From: Carallia brachiata | Lineage: Eukaryota; Streptophyta; Magnoliopsida; Malpighiales; Rhizophoraceae | Length of the DNA: 64,000 nt | Direction: 5' to 3' | NCBI GenBank assembly: GCA_021464245.1 | Contig: JADCRB010000016.1 | Coordinates: 17,632,143-17,696,142, forward strand | Part shown: in pieces, positions 34,674 to 48,761 of the stretch | How the letters are laid out: each line of letters opens with the position of its first letter | Position numbering within the stretch: position 1 is the first letter of the stretch | Notes under the pieces: model-generated | Database searches by the model: none | The model's input: the letters and a program-made list of their open reading frames with translations, nothing else | What the model was told of the DNA's origin: nothing | Made by a program: the position numbers and the translations under genes

Positions 34674-35434
34674 CTTGAGTCAGGGAGGATTATTTCTTTT
34701 ACTTTCCTGATTGTTATTATATCTTTGAGTTCTATGGTCCATTTCCTTTTAATTTCTTGTCTTTCCTGATTGTTGCCCCTAAAAACTTTTCCTTCGTAAA
34801 TTTTTTCTGCTCACAGTGTCATCTATCTATTTGTAGTTTGTTGTTGGTTTCTCTGTTCTTAGAATTCTTTTGTTGAAACATCTTGAGCAGACCTTCAATA
34901 GAGGTCTTGTTATTATTTTGTTTACAATTCTAAACCAAATGTGTTGTTGGAACAAGGTTCACGGTAAATCATCAAGCTCGTTGCATATTGTTTCCTTCTG
35001 CACACTAAAGATAGCTTACCTGCGGGTTTGAGCTTGCATGTTATATCAGAGCTTGGATGCTACCTGTGGAACAATACTATAGAACAATGATGTTTAAGCT
35101 TCTTATCTTAGGAAATTGGAATATTTTGTTTTGTTTACATTAAATTTGTTATCTTCAGTAATTGGAACATTTTGTTTTGTTTAAATTAAACTTGTTGTCG
35201 GTTAGAAGTTAAAAAAATTTTTTTTTTTTTTAATTGCACACAAATTGTCAAAATCGATTCAATTCAATTCGCCACCAATTTAATTCAATCCGTCAATCCG
35301 TCAATGACGGATTGGATTGGGCAGAGTGGATAAGATAGCGGATTAGATGAGGATGAAGAATCGTCCAATCTGTCATTAATAGATTGATGTTAATATAGAT
35401 TAAAATTGATTAATCTACCCCGCTAACGTCCCTA
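34493..35434. mobile_element. Old hAT-like non-autonomous element (942 bp)
   Basis: Starts TAGAGCTGTTAA and ends in the partial inverse CTAACGTCCCTA (8 of 12 positions pair). Flanked by CTTGCAAT (34485-34492) and CTTGTAAT (35435-35442), 7 of 8 identical, the length expected of hAT. Subterminal regions carry inverted AATCCGYC/GGATTGG-type motifs on both sides. No transposase coding. The mismatches imply an older insertion than the one at 30703. Confidence 0.6.
34635..34671. repeat. (TA)n microsatellite
   Basis: About 18 TA units inside the old hAT-like element. Confidence 0.95.
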
Positions 35435-35442
35435 CTTGTAAT

Positions 35443-37375
35443 ATTTGATATCAAGTATTGAGAAATATACATGGAGCTGAAGAATCCTACTAGACATTGC
35501 TATTGGTTGCTTAAGCCCAACCGCATTTTCTGATAGGATGTTACTCCCGACAAGCCATAATTCAATTCCAGTGCCGGGTCACAAGCTACGAGGAGACCCC
35601 TCGCATTGTAAACAACAAAATAGCAATAGGATTGTATGATTAAAATTTAATAAAAAATAAATAAATTATTAGTATTATTAAATAAATTACGTGATTATAA
35701 TGTTGTTATTTAAGATTAAAAATCTTCTAAAAAAATTCCACCGATATAATTGATAAATCGTTCATTACCTCTATTGTTATTACCAGGCCTCACATTGTCA
35801 CTGCATATCACTGCATAATACTGTGGATTCAACTGTCCTCTCATACACCACAGTGGACTAATTTAAGCTTGATTTCACGACTGCCAGACACTATAAAAAC
35901 GAGGCATTTGACGAAAGATCATGGGCTCGCATGGTTGCTGTACTTGATCGTCTACAAGATTGTACAGCGTTCCTGGAACTATAAGTCTGGCGTAAGGAAA
36001 ACAAGTAGGCCCACGTTAAATCCAAGAACCATCATTCTTGGGCTCTTGGGCTTCTTGAGCTACCCCAACAATTTAACCCAAAGACCAAGATACGAAAGGG
36101 AACAGTATCATGGGTTCCAACGGTTAACCTTGCAGAATGCCAAAAATTAAATCACCTAAAAATAAAAAAAAAAAAAAATCTCCTAAATTTTTAGTTTCAG
36201 ATTTAAGATTTTATTCATAATTCTTACAAGCTAAAAACAAAAAATCTTGCAGAATTATTTACTGTAACATTTCTTTTTTTTTTTTGGGTCCATTTATTCT
36301 TACTTTTTTTTGACATCAGTAAGATTGTTGCTTTGCAGACTCTTTCTTTTTGTGTTTCTGGGGGGGTTTTTTAGGTGGGGAACTAGAAGAAGAGAAAAGG
36401 TTTATAGCTTTAGAAACCCCAAAAACAGCAAATGGCAGGAGCAGGCAATCCTTTGGCCTAAGCAATGTTATTCGACAACCATTTATTTAAAAATTAACGG
36501 CGTTGTTTTATCTGAGGTATACGGGTACTCATAGTAAAAAAAAATGCAACCGCTCCCTTTTCTCAAAAATAGATAAATAATTAATTGATATTATTCTAAC
36601 ACAAAAACAATGAAACTACTGATTTAAAATTAATTAGGAAACGGTTTAATTTGATTAGAATTTTATGTGAATCAAATTGACTCAATTTTAAATATGAGTG
36701 AAAGTAAAATTTTGAATAGAAACTATTTAAAATAAAAAAAATAAAATAAATTCATGTGATTAAAAATTATAAATTTATTGTACAAACCAAAAAAGTGTGA
36801 ATAAAAAACGCAAACATCTTAACTTAGATATACATATGCATTAAGGAAAAAGCAAAATTTGAATTTTTTTTTTTACATAGCTTCTGTATATATTATATAC
36901 GATATGACAGAAAAAATTATACAACATGACAAAAAAATTAAAAAGAAATTATACGATGTATCACAAAAAAAATATATAATGCATAATCAACTATTAAAAA
37001 TAAAAAAAAAATTTAATAACTGATTATATATCGTATAATTTTTTTAACATATTATATAATTTTTTTATTATATCGTAAACAACGGTTATAACAATTTTTT
37101 AAAACTACAATTACTTAGTGGCGTCCATCTATTAATTAGATTTTATGGCCGAAATTTCGCATCTAATAGCCTTTACTACGGAGAGTACGCGCTAAGCTCC
37201 TAACTTCCAACACCCTGCATCGACGGCACATTGGATTCGGGAGACCATGTGAAGACATGTAGGACGGTCTATCCATATACACAGTGGGCTGAGTCAGCAT
37301 CGGACAGTGTCTCCCGTACCCTCGTGTGGATAAGCATTCCAATTTTTTTCAAGTCCTACCACAAACACAAACCTC
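35443..37375. other. Intergenic between old hAT-like element and J-protein gene
   Basis: No gene recognised. 36540-37100 is A+T-rich with several AATTATACRA.ATGACA-like units (36915-36990). A 94-codon frame at 35869-36150 and a 75-codon frame at 36310-36534 show no family features. 37130-37375 is mixed sequence and the probable promoter of the J-protein gene. Confidence 0.5.
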
Positions 37376-37378
37376 TCT

Positions 37379-37387
37379 CTATATATG
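37379..37387 (+). promoter_or_regulatory. TATA box of the J-protein gene
   Basis: CTATATATG after a CTCTCT run, about 105 bp before the ATG. Clear TATA match with suitable spacing. Confidence 0.65.
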
Positions 37388-37488
37388 CCCACAAGTGTTC
37401 AGCTGTTTCCAACCATTCCTGAACACGCACCAATACGTCCTCCGCAACATCTCCAAATTAAAACCGATCCATTTCTTCAAAAATCAAA

Positions 37489-37821
37489 ATGGCTTCAACT
37501 TGCTCATTGTACGAGGTACTTGGGATTCCGGCGAACGCAAGTGGCCACGAGATCAAGGCCGCATATCGGAGACTCGCAAGGACTTGCCATCCTGATGTGG
37601 TGTCCGTTAATCAAAAGGAAATTTCAGCCAATGAGTTCATGAAGATCCATGCGGCCTATTCCACATTGTCAGATCCCTACAAACGTGCCGATTACGATAG
37701 AAATCTTCACATCCGCCACCGCCCTTTTGGGTCTTCTATGAGGTCAGCAACAATGGCGGCGGCTTCTGGTTTCAGTTATAATTCTTGTAGTAGAAACTGG
37801 GAGACCGACCAGTGCTGGTAG
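37489..37821 (+). CDS. Small J-domain protein (DnaJ11-like)
   Basis: Single exon, 110 residues. The J domain starts almost at the N-terminus: LYEVLGIPANAS, helix II IKAAYRRLARTC, the HPD tripeptide at residues 34-36 (required to stimulate Hsp70 ATPase), then FMKIHAAYSTLSDPYKRADYDR. It lacks Gly/Phe and zinc-finger domains, so it is a type III J protein. The short tail has Met/Ala/Ser-rich sequence and ends NWETDQCW, as in the small plant DnaJ11 group, many of which are chloroplast proteins. Here there is little room for a transit peptide before the J domain, so plastid targeting is uncertain. Intact frame; the ATG is the first after the leader. Confidence 0.88.
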   Translation: MASTCSLYEVLGIPANASGHEIKAAYRRLARTCHPDVVSVNQKEISANEFMKIHAAYSTLSDPYKRADYDRNLHIRHRPFGSSMRSATMAAASGFSYNSCSRNWETDQCW

Positions 37822-40800
37822 TTATTTTAATTTATCGATTGCAAAGGTATATAGATGCATTATTATAGTCTAGAAATCACTAAAGAATTAGCATTGCTCT
37901 GTTATTGACTGGAAACAGAGTAGCAGGATAAGGGGGAGAAAATGACATTGTATTGTCGTGTAATTAACGAAGTCTTGTATTTTTTTTTTTTTTTTTTTGA
38001 TCTTTTTTGTTTGTGGATATGAATGGATTCTTTTACCATGTTGCCCACCGGCCCTTGTCGTACAATTTGATAAAGCTTTCACCTTTTTACTTATTTTGCT
38101 TCAATCCGTTGTCCAAAAGAAAAAAAAGAATTGTCTATTTAAATATATTAAAAAATTATAATTAATTTAATAATATTTAATTATTTATATATTTTTTAAT
38201 TTTTTAAATCTAATATATTTTATATAATTTAATAATTTAATATCTAACAATTTAAATTACAATTACAACGTATTTATTGTATTTCCACTCTATCAAATCA
38301 AATCCCACCTATCATTTTCGTCGCAAAAAATCAAAGGGCATTGGGGGCCTGCACTTTAGATGGGCCCCAAGCAGAAATGCCTTATTGGAATGCTTATCGA
38401 ATGCTTCCTTCGACATGTGAAGCTATCAATTTCATGTTGGGAACTAAGATGGAAAGGATAAGAGCCGATAAAAAGAAAGGTTCATTATCTTTGTAGTGTG
38501 AGGTCTTTGTTATGCTGTACGCCTGTCCCAAACTAATCACCTTCTGAGACCTGCTCTGCCTCTCGCCTGAAACTAAAAAGCAATGAACAGTATGCAACCG
38601 GCTAATATGCTCATACGCCCAAAATAACATAAAACACTCTCTTTCATGGTATGATCGTGCTTGTTCTGTTTTTTCGTATACTTGCAAGCTATCGGGTAGA
38701 AAGATTGAAGGCTATAAGCAAAGTGGGGAAGGAAGGCTTGTCGTTTTTTCACGTCGAGAAGTTTCATTGGCGACTATGTTGTTTTTTTTTTTAAATTGCA
38801 AATACGTTGAATGAATACGGATCTAATATTCAATTAAAGAAAGGAAAATAATATAATATAAAGGTTATGTAATATAAGGTCGGCGCGAAGATCGTTAGAC
38901 GGTTGTATGTCTCCTATCTCAAAACAGCAAGTTTGTAATTTAATCCTTATTATACATATATATATATATATGCAAAACGTATGTGAACAGAAAAGGGTAC
39001 ATACCCCACGTGCCAGCTTGAGGTAATCAAAATTGCAAGTTTTGGGTCGACTAATTCATTAGTAATGAATTAATCCATTTAATGTAAGTACAATGGGGGA
39101 TTAGATAAAGATTGAAGATTGTCCTACTTTACGCAATTTATCATCTAGATCGACATTCGATTTTCTACTCTATTGAGATGGTTCGGATCTTCAGAATAAT
39201 GAGATAACATTAAATCACAACAAAAACTGATCAAGATTTTAAAGCAATAAGAAAAATTTAGAAATTCCATTAAAATGATTGAATTTTGAAGTGTGTAGAA
39301 TATATAATGGATCTAAATTCTTTAAAACCTGAAAATGCCACGTCTACTATTTTTTTATGAAAAAAAAATTAAGAATCAAAGAATTTGAGAATTAAAAAAC
39401 ACTCTAAATATAAAAAATAATTAAATTTAAATAAATTTTGACTCTCAAATCTTCTGACTCTAAAACAAAATTTTTTTATTAACATATTATCTTAAAATAA
39501 AAATCGAAAATGAATCGGGTCTTCACATAATTGTTTTCAGTTTTTTGTTTTTTGTGTTTTTCTTTTGATGGGACATCATGTAATTGTTTTTCAGTGGGCA
39601 GAGAAGTTGCACTGGCGCATGGTTTTCATTTTTTTTTGTGCGTCGAAGGGGTAAAGTTTTTGGGAGACAATTTTTGTTGTTCTGGCTGTCCCACACATGC
39701 CGATGGGAGACCGCTTTCCCAGCGACCACGCCACGCGTCGATGCGTAGATCTAGCGTGTCCTACGCGTCACCTCGATGACACCGACATGCCGTTAACCCC
39801 TCCTTCACCGACGCCGTTTGACTTTCGTTGGCCTCTTCTATTTTTTTTTTTTTGTTGTTAGTTTCTCACTTTGACCGTTAGTTTTTATTTTTTTTTTTTA
39901 ATTTTTTTAAATCTAAATTAATTGTTGAGAAAGTAGAGAACAATTGAAAAGTTCGAGAATTCAAACTATTATCTTTCACTCACTTATATACCATTAAAAT
40001 AGTTTGATTTATAAATTTACGGTACCATTAAATTTTTTGTTAGTCATTAAACAAGGTTCGAAATTCAAGCGGAAAGGCTGACGTGGTGGTGACAAAGAGG
40101 ATTGCTATCCGTTTGCCATCTTGAATATCGGGCTCCAAACTTGGGCCGATAGGAGGAATTTTCATGCTTGCACTGAAACTAGGCGAAAAATTGCTTTTTT
40201 ATTTTTATAAAAAAAAAGCATTTTTTTAAGGTGAAAAATGTGGTCCTGAATTTTTTTTTATCAAAGAAAAAAATCTATCACATGTGTATTAGTCATCAAA
40301 TTTACTTGTCAAGATCAGAGTAACCTCCGTTTCTAATTCCTCATTCAATCACCTCTAAAGGGACAGACTCATCACTCGAGTACTAATGAGGTCAAACGTG
40401 TTTTCGTCGTAAAAGATCACAGTGATCACTGAGTTTAAAATTTATCGTTGCGCTACAATTTTTAACTACTTCAGTAGTCATCTAGCCTTTTGTCAGAAGA
40501 AAGCGCAAGTGCGGGAAATCGAATGGGTTGCAAGCGTAGAACTCACACCAACTTACTATTAAATTATTACCTCGATTGATTAGTCGTGATTGATTGATTG
40601 AAAATATCCAAAAGAAAAAAAAGCCCTGAAAAGGTTTTAGAAAATGTGTTTTTTTTTTTTTTTTTGGGTCTTGGGAGGGTTAGAAAATGTATTTGTAGCA
40701 AAAAATTTGTTGTTGGGCCGTGAGGCGCCCATCACTACTTTTATTGTTCCAGCCCACATGCGACTAATTCAGGGACCATGAATCTTTTGAGTTCTGGGCT

Positions 40801-43800
40801 TCGGCTTATTCCTCTACATTGTGAGGGCACCATGGCTGGACTGCGTAGTCTGACCCACGTAATCGATTGAGAAAGCACGGTTGTGATGCACAACTACCAG
40901 CCTGGTTGAAGTTAACCGTGTGGACTTCTTTCAGCCCAAACACCCCCCCTCCCGGGTCCCAACCCAAACAGCAACTTCACAACAAACGGTAGGTTTAATG
41001 AAAGCCCGTACTCAGGATAAAAATAAATAAAATAAAATAAAAGTACTAAATATCAAATAAATAAATAATTAGGACTAATAAATAAAAGTCCATACTTATA
41101 CGAATGACTTAACTCATTATAGAGCAATTTTCTTCTAATTTTTAGGCTGACTATTTGAATACTAAAATTCATGCCCAGTCCTTCAACAAACTCTCTCAAA
41201 GTTAGATTTATATTTTCCAAATCTTAGATTTAAATCTTATGAAATTTGAAAAATTACTTTTATTCTTAAGCTTATGTCATTGAACTTATATACAAGGATG
41301 ATAGCACATTGAGGTAGATTACAAAGTCAAACATATGTCATAAAACCTATATGCAAAATAAAAAATCTGACTGAATTTATCACATTTAGTAAAAATCTTA
41401 GAAGCCCTAGCTTTCCGCTAATACAAATTAATTTGTGTCAATCACATTAAGTCCACATTGGTCACGCGCCGAAATTACCGAATTCATTTGATTACTTTTT
41501 TTTTTTTTTGGAAGGTTGTACTTAAATTCACGCTTTTTTTTCCAACTTTAGATCAATATACTTCGACAAACGTTATAAAAATTATTTTTTCAGTATAAAT
41601 CAGGGAAAGATAAACTGGACAGTCTGCTCTTATCGATTTCAGGAACAAAACAATTATGGGGAAAAAAAAAAAAAAACTATAAAGTGCTTCTCACCATCAG
41701 AACCGCCACGACAATTGTTCTGCACGGACGTCGGGTCCATTTCTGTGGCGCACTCAATTGTCAGGCCGGCATTGCTCTTTTGCATTACAAACATGGCACT
41801 CTTTCTATTATTCTTTTGGCTTGCATCAAAAAAGAGTATCACTACGTAATTTTATTTAAATAATATAAATAATAATATAATTTTATTTTATAATATTTAA
41901 TAATTTATTTATATTTTTAATTTTTAAATTTAACTACTAAACAATTTATATCACTTTAAAAAATTTTTAATTTCTTATGTAAGCTTCGAATTTTTTTTTC
42001 TTATAAAAAAATATTATATTGGCAAGTGTACTACGACCTAGCGTCGCTGTGGCTGTGCTCGTTGTCAAGCGAAGATTCCAAACGTGCGGCAGCTTCCTTT
42101 GCAAAGTCCCTCCTAGCTCTGCAGCGTCATGTGAGGAGGCTCTGCTGCTCTGCAGTTGCAAGTACGCTGTTGAGTGCAATGCCTTGTACCAGCCTTGAGT
42201 ACACTATTGGATAATAGTACTCTTCTTTTGAAAAATTCAATATAGCTCGATCAAATTTTACCACTTTTAAAAGTACAATAAGTACAATAGTTTAATAAAT
42301 TTGGTAATAGTCACTATAAAATGGGAGAGAATCAGGTATAATTCAATTCAATTCATTTTACCATTTAAAATAACAAAAGAATTCGGTTAACCTCATTTAT
42401 TTAAGAATTATATTAAATAAGAGATTAAAAAATTCAGTTTGATTCATTTATTTAAAAAATTATATCTAATAAGAAATTATACGTGCGTTTATTACATGAA
42501 ATACGATATAATAAAATATCATATCTGTCAAAAATTTTATCCCAAGAAAAATTAGCAGTCCGATATTCCTACTGTAAGATTTACTGTCGAGTTTTCGGGC
42601 CCAAAAGAAAAAAAAAAGCTTATATCTTTCAAGTTTCCTCCAGTCTCTAGCTCACCAATCAATCAGAAACTTCTATCTGCAATTCAATATGCTAGTGTAT
42701 GCGAATTGCAAATAGTTTTTGATTGAATGTCAACTTTTGCAACCGATTCATACGATATGAGATAAGAAGATCCCATGTTGGTATTTATTGAAGGTGCAGA
42801 CGAGCTGCCAAGTGAATGCAAAGAAGAAAGTTCCAGGACGTAACCGATTTGTCATTAGGACAGAACAACTTTACTCCAACGTCTGTGTCATTTGTACGCT
42901 GAAGCCCATTTTAAACCAACCTATTTCGTAGCTCCATGCTGTTGTTGCAGAACGTTACGTACATGTCAGCTTTCGCAACATTATTGCGTGATAAGAGAAG
43001 AACTATTTATCAACGCCAGTTAGATTTTTTTTTTTCAAGGACAGTTAAATTTGAGTAACGAAAAATTTAATTTTTTTTAAATAAATCTTTAGATTTAAAT
43101 TTTACATATATAAAAAAATAAATGTTAAAAGAATTTTGTTTATTTGTAAGTCTACTTAACTTAATTTTAAATTAGTCAGACCCAAATAACTTTTAAATAC
43201 TGAGAATTTCAGATAAAAAAATTACTTCCAATAACATATCAATTTTATTATATGACTGTATTTTAAATAATAATAAAATAATTATATAATTTATTTTATA
43301 ATATTTAATAATTTATTTTTTTATTTTAAATTCAGTTATCCCTCTTTGATTTTACTTAATTAATCCAATAAGTACTTTTCATAACATATTTCCATGTGGG
43401 TTCCACTTCAATATCTGATTCTGTGATTGGTTAGCATGTTTGTTCGTCAACCAGAGCATGATCGGAATCTAAAAGTCCAACCGTTTGTTTAATTTTTTTT
43501 TAAATTCAATAAATTTTTAATAGCCTAATAATTTAAATTTTACATATTAATTATATATATATTACCACATATTTATATAATTTTTCTCAAAATTAAAACC
43601 AAGATGAAACCTTTCAATTTCTGACTGTAGCGGTTGGTCCACACTTGATTGGAATCTTCGTTGTTCTTTCCATGGATGCCTGTAGAAGGCCTCAAATAAA
43701 TTGAACGGGTGTACCCTAGGCCAAATTTGCAAACGTAATTTTTTTTTTTAGTTTTACATAAATAAATTTAAAATAATAATAAAATAATATAAATTATTGA

Positions 43801-45100
43801 ATAATTAAATTTTAAAAAATAAATTATTAAATATTATAAGATAAATTTATATTATTACTTATTGTTATTTATTTGAAATTAAAGTAAACAATTTTCTAGC
43901 CCATTGATTGCAAGAATGGCCATTCTCCAATTAGCTTTTCCGCAATATAAATGCTACCTCTGACTTCGACTTTCATTATAACAAGTAGTTCATTTCTGAA
44001 CTACCAAAATAGAAATTGATGTTTCACTGCAGACGAGAGATAACTTCTTAATTCTCGAAATTGTAGTTGTGGTACCCATTTATTTGCAAATTATAAAACT
44101 CGTTATATTATAATCGTCGTGAAGATAAAATTCATCATGCAATAGTGGACCAAATAAAATGCCTTTTCTTCTGAGAAGTATTACTGAATACATTTGTTGA
44201 TTCCTTATTGATCAAAAATCAACAACTCAAAATTGGCTCATGCAATAGTTACTCTCTTACCTTTTTATTATTTTTTTGTTTTAAAAATAAATAAGTATGT
44301 GTAATCTTCTTTAAATCTGTTAAAAAAAATTGTAAGATTACTATGATAAGATAAACCAGGCTATTTACATATAACCTGAAAATAGGCAAATTCTGTGAAT
44401 CAAGTAAGTGTAACTGGTATCTTTTGAGACTTTATAAAAATTTACATATGTTTAGTCTCACCATATGATATGACTAAGGTTTGAATTTGTGACATCGTCA
44501 AAAGACCTACAAATTAAAGTCCTTTTTTATTTTTCTTGCAAAATGTGAATGCACTAAAATTTCTAAAAAAAATGAATACCTTTCAAAAAAAAAAAACCGA
44601 CGTTGTTTTGTTTAAAAGAAAAAAAAATTGGTTTAAAAAATCTGTGTTTTTATTTATTTTTTATTTTTTTGGAACGAGGTTTAATAAACTTCCGACCAGC
44701 CACTTCCCATCGTATATGTAATGAAGTAAAGGGAAACGAGAGTGGTAAAATAATAAAAACTAAAAATTTGGGGAAGAGCCCGTTTGACCGCTAAAACCCT
44801 TCTCCCTCTTTCTTCCTTCTGTCACTTCCTCCCTCCCATTCACAAGACACGCCGGCGGCGGCGCTACGTCTACCACCACCACAGCTATCATCGACGTAAG
44901 CCCCACCACCTTCTCCGACCCAAATAGGTTAAGAAACAAAACTTAAAGAGGCACAAAACCGACGAGACAATTCTGGCTGTCTTCATCCCAAAGAATTAAA
45001 GCAAATATTACAACTAAAGAACGTCATTTCTCCCTTTGTCGAGAATTCTGGTTTTTGATATCGAAACTGTCTGGTTTGATCTGAGTTCTGTACGTTCTGG
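37822..45100. other. Long gene-poor interval
   Basis: About 7.3 kb in which I recognise no protein or RNA gene. Mostly A+T-rich with T-runs and A-runs (37981-37999, 40649-40665, 41491-41509). Less A+T-rich islands at 39680-39840 (CACGCGTCGATGCG region), 40730-40990 (with a C7 run near 40945) and 41690-41830 have no long frame. 43060-43215 may be a decayed plus-strand copy of the SINE family (AATTAGTCAGACCC, TACTGAGAATTTCAG), but its ends cannot be set. 44790-45110 is C/A-rich and is the likely promoter and leader of the ARO gene. Confidence 0.5.
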
Positions 45101-45112
45101 TCCGCTTTGGCC

Positions 45113-47085
45113 ATGGCGGACCTTGTCAAGGCAATTCTAGGAAGGCCAATACAACTAGCCGATCAAGTAAAAAAGTCGGCCGATGAGGCGCAGTCTTTCA
45201 AGCAAGATTGTCTGGAACTCAAAGCCAAAACCGAGAAGCTCGCAGCACTTTTACGCCAAGCAGCCCGTGCAAGCAACGACCTTTATGAATGCCCGACAAG
45301 GCGGATCATCGATGACACCGAACAAGCACTCGACAAGGCCCTCGCTCTTGTCATAAAATGCCGGGCCAGGGGCATCGTGAAACGCATGTTCAGCATCATC
45401 CCAGCGGCCGCCTTTCGCAAGATATCGATACAGCTGGAGAATTCCATTGGGGACGTTTCTTGGCTTTTAAGGGTATCGGCTTCGGCGGATGATCGCGACG
45501 AGGGGTACTTAGGCCTGCCTCCTATTGCTGCCAATGAGCCAATTTTGTGTCTCATATGGGAACAGATTGCTGTCCTCCATACTGGTTCCTTGGAGGAAAG
45601 GTCAGATGCTGGTGCTTCTCTTGTTTCTTTGGCTAGAGATAATGATCGGTATGGGAAGTTGATTATAGAGGAAGGTGGAGTGCCGCTATTGTTGAAATTG
45701 GCTAAGGAAGGGAAAATGGAGGGTCAGGAAAATGCTGCCAGGGCTATCGGTTTACTGGGACGTGATCCGGAAAGCGTCGAGCAGATTGTGAAAGCTGGAA
45801 TTTGTACCGTGTTTGCGAAAATCCTCAAAGAAGGTCATATGAAAGTGCAGGCCGTGGTGGTTGGGCTGTGTCTGAATTGGCTTCAAATCACCCCAAATGT
45901 CAAGACCATTTCGCCCAAAACAACATAATACGGTTTCTTGTTAGTCACCTGGCTTTCGAGACGATACAAGAACATAGTAAGTATGCCATTGCAACCAAGC
46001 AACAGATGTCCATTCATTCTGTTGTGATGGCCAGTAACAATCCGAATCTGGATCAGAAAAGGGAGCATGAAGATGAAAATGCCACAAAAATTGCCCATCC
46101 GATGAATAACAAGGCTCCTAGCCAAATGCACCATGTGGTCACCAACAGTATGGCACTGAGTGATACTCATCTAAGGCCACAGGCACAGAATCTGGCAGCA
46201 AATTCACCAATTTCTAATCATCCAAACAATGTAAAAAGCAACCAAAACGACATAAAACATCACCACCCTCAGCACCATCCCCATGTATCACTAACTGGGA
46301 CAAGCATTAAAGGGAGGGAATTTGAAGACCCAGCCACAAAAGCACAGATGAAGGCGATGGCAGCAAGGGCACTTTGGAAACTCTCCATGGGAAACCTCAC
46401 AATATGCCGGAGCATAACCGAGTCAAGAGCACTTCTATGTTTTGCAGTTTTGTTAGAGAAAGGGCCTAAGGATGTTCAGTCTTATTCGGCAATGGCATTG
46501 ATGGAAATCACAGCAGTAGCTGAGGAGAATGCTGAATTGAGACGCTCTGCTTTCAAGCCCACATCCCCAGCTGCCAAAGCAGTTGTGGATAAGTTACTGA
46601 AAGTAATTGAGAAAGCAGACTCAAACCTCCTTGTGCCTTGCATCAAAGCTGTTGGCAACTTGGCTCGGACCTTTCGAGCAACAGAAACTAGGATCATAGC
46701 GCCACTGGTGAAGCTACTTGACGAGAGGGAACCCGAAGTTATAATGGAGGCAACAATTTCACTTAATAAGTTTGCCTCCACGGAGAATTTCCTGCGCGTT
46801 AATCACTCGAAGGCCATCATTGGTGCAGAAGGCATTAAGCACCTAATTCAACTTGTTTATTTCGGTGAACAGATGGTTCAAATTCCTTCGGTGATTCTTC
46901 TCTGCTATATTTCATTGAACTGCCCAGACAGCGAGGTCCTCGCAAACGAGGAGGCGCTCATTGTGTTAGAATGGTCATCAAAGCAGGCACATTTGATGGA
47001 ACAACCTGCAGTTGAGTCTCTCTTACCAGAAGCCAAGAGTAGGTTGAAACTTTATCAATCAAGAGGCTCAAGAGGGTCTCATTAA
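45113..47085 (+). CDS. ARMADILLO REPEAT ONLY (ARO)-type protein, one frame break
   Basis: Plant ARO proteins are armadillo-repeat scaffolds needed for polarised tip growth (pollen tubes, root hairs). Intronless, about 657 residues when read across the break. The N-terminus MADLVKAILGRPIQLADQVK and the four-helix-like region (FKQDCLELKAKTEKLAALLRQA, residues about 30-55) are characteristic. Armadillo repeats follow from about 145 (WEQIAVLHTGSLEERSDAGASLVSLA, GGVPLLLKLAKEG, ENAARAIGLLG), interrupted by a disordered His/Asn-rich insert (about 300-400), then more repeats to residue about 640. Near 45860, after MKVQAVV, one base is missing and the protein continues in the next frame (WAVSELASNHPKCQ). 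Everything after the break is intact and conserved, so a sequencing error or very recent mutation is likely. The true ATG is 45113; an upstream TTG in the same frame is not a start. Confidence 0.88.
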
Positions 47086-48743
47086 CTGAACAAATCCGTA
47101 GAATGTTAGAACCTTTGAAACTTTTTTTGCATTTTGTATTTAGACTAGCTTTGCAGTGATCAGCAACATTGCGTTAACTAATTGTCTAGAAGAGTTCCCA
47201 AATGGCTGTTAGATCGATTTTCTGATTCTTTCTTTTTCATATTTTTGCCCACAATTAAATTTTTAGATCAACTTATAATTCCCTCGCCTATTCTTTGCCT
47301 GCGTATTATGTGTTTTGATTGGTTCTTCACTCATCAACTGTCTTATGCCCCATTGGTATATTGTAAAATCAAATCGCGAGCTCAGTGGACGATAGGTCGA
47401 AACAAGTTTGCAAAACTCTTCAAATTAGTATGCAGAGCTGATGGCACGATAGAAGCAATTACAATTGCTTGCTATATAGTATTGCAGCAACGGCATCATA
47501 TTTCTTTTTTTTAGCAACGATATCATATTAGTAAAAAAAAAAATGTCTTCACGTGAATTGTAACTACTTTCTCTTTCGAATGAACATATTTTTGGGACCA
47601 GGGAGTGACCTATCGCCATTCATACTGCATCGAGATGTAATTGCCCATTAGCCATCGGCCATCACTCTAGATTCAGCAGTCCTTCTGATGGCCCAAATGC
47701 TTCAATCTATACGAACACGTGTTTACAAGGGCACCAATACATGTCTAAAAATTATCAATATTAATTTTTATTAAAATATTAATCAAAATATTAAAATTAA
47801 AGATTCTAATATTTTTTTTATTTAAAAATAGTTTCGTTTTCTTTTTGATAAAACCAAAGAAAAGCTCACAGTTTTTATTTTTGGATCACTCAAAAGGGTC
47901 TCAGTATATTATCCCAGGAAATTAAATCGTACAATGGTATCTGTTAAAACCAGTACCAACATCGATACTATCACTCAACTATGCAGTTGTGCCTTTATTT
48001 GTCAAGCAATTTGTAACCTCTCAAAAATAACAAATGAGCATTGTTATATTTTTGGGTGAAATGTTATTTAAAATGTTGTTTAAATATAATTGACTGTATT
48101 TTATTTATAATTATCTTAATTTTAAATATAATTAAGAAAAAAAATTATTATTATTTTTTTACATATAAAATTTAATTAATTATATTCAGATAATTTTTTT
48201 TTTTAGGAGATGTGACTTAAAAAAAAAAAAAAAAAAGCTAGTTTTTGCGTCCAAATTGGAGGTAAAAGTCCAGGAGATTGGTACTTGATGATGCACAGAG
48301 TTCACAAGTCTGAATCAATGATTACCCTTTTCTGCTGCTCCTGCGTCCAGTAAAAATGCGAATACGACAAATAATCAGTGCTTGAAAGGAACAAGTTTGT
48401 AATACTATAGTTTTTCCCCAGTGTAGAGGACTATCTTTCTATCACCAATCTGAAATTCAGAACGCAAGCTTGAGCCATATGCGTCAAATAAAATACAAAT
48501 TTTAATAGTGGAGTAGTACTACTCATGATTCAAATGATTATGTGTGGACAAATTTCTTTGCTTACGTCTTTTTCATCGGTTTTGCTTACCGGGGAAAAAA
48601 AAAAAAGCAGATCATAATCTTGGAATATCCCTTTTTTTTTTATTAATAGTTTTATAATATTATAATTTTGGAATATTTCGCATCAGTATCCAGCTTGAAA
48701 CTTTGGTTTTCTTGCAGTGGGCCTGTCAATTTTTCGATGGGTT
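47086..48743. other. Intergenic after the ARO gene
   Basis: ARO 3' flank to about 47520, then A+T-rich sequence (47750-48230) and mixed sequence with T-runs. No gene recognised. Confidence 0.5.
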
Positions 48744-48761
48744 TTGCCAACTTCAGTTTTT
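48744..48761. repeat. Target-site copy 1 of the serial insertion site
   Basis: TTGCCAACTTCAGTTTTT, the leftmost of four copies of one target sequence (others at 48953, 49162 and 49795). Confidence 0.75.

Noticed and set aside
42026..42214. Short plus-strand frame near an island of higher G+C
   Set aside because: 62 codons, no family features, no promoter or neighbouring exons.
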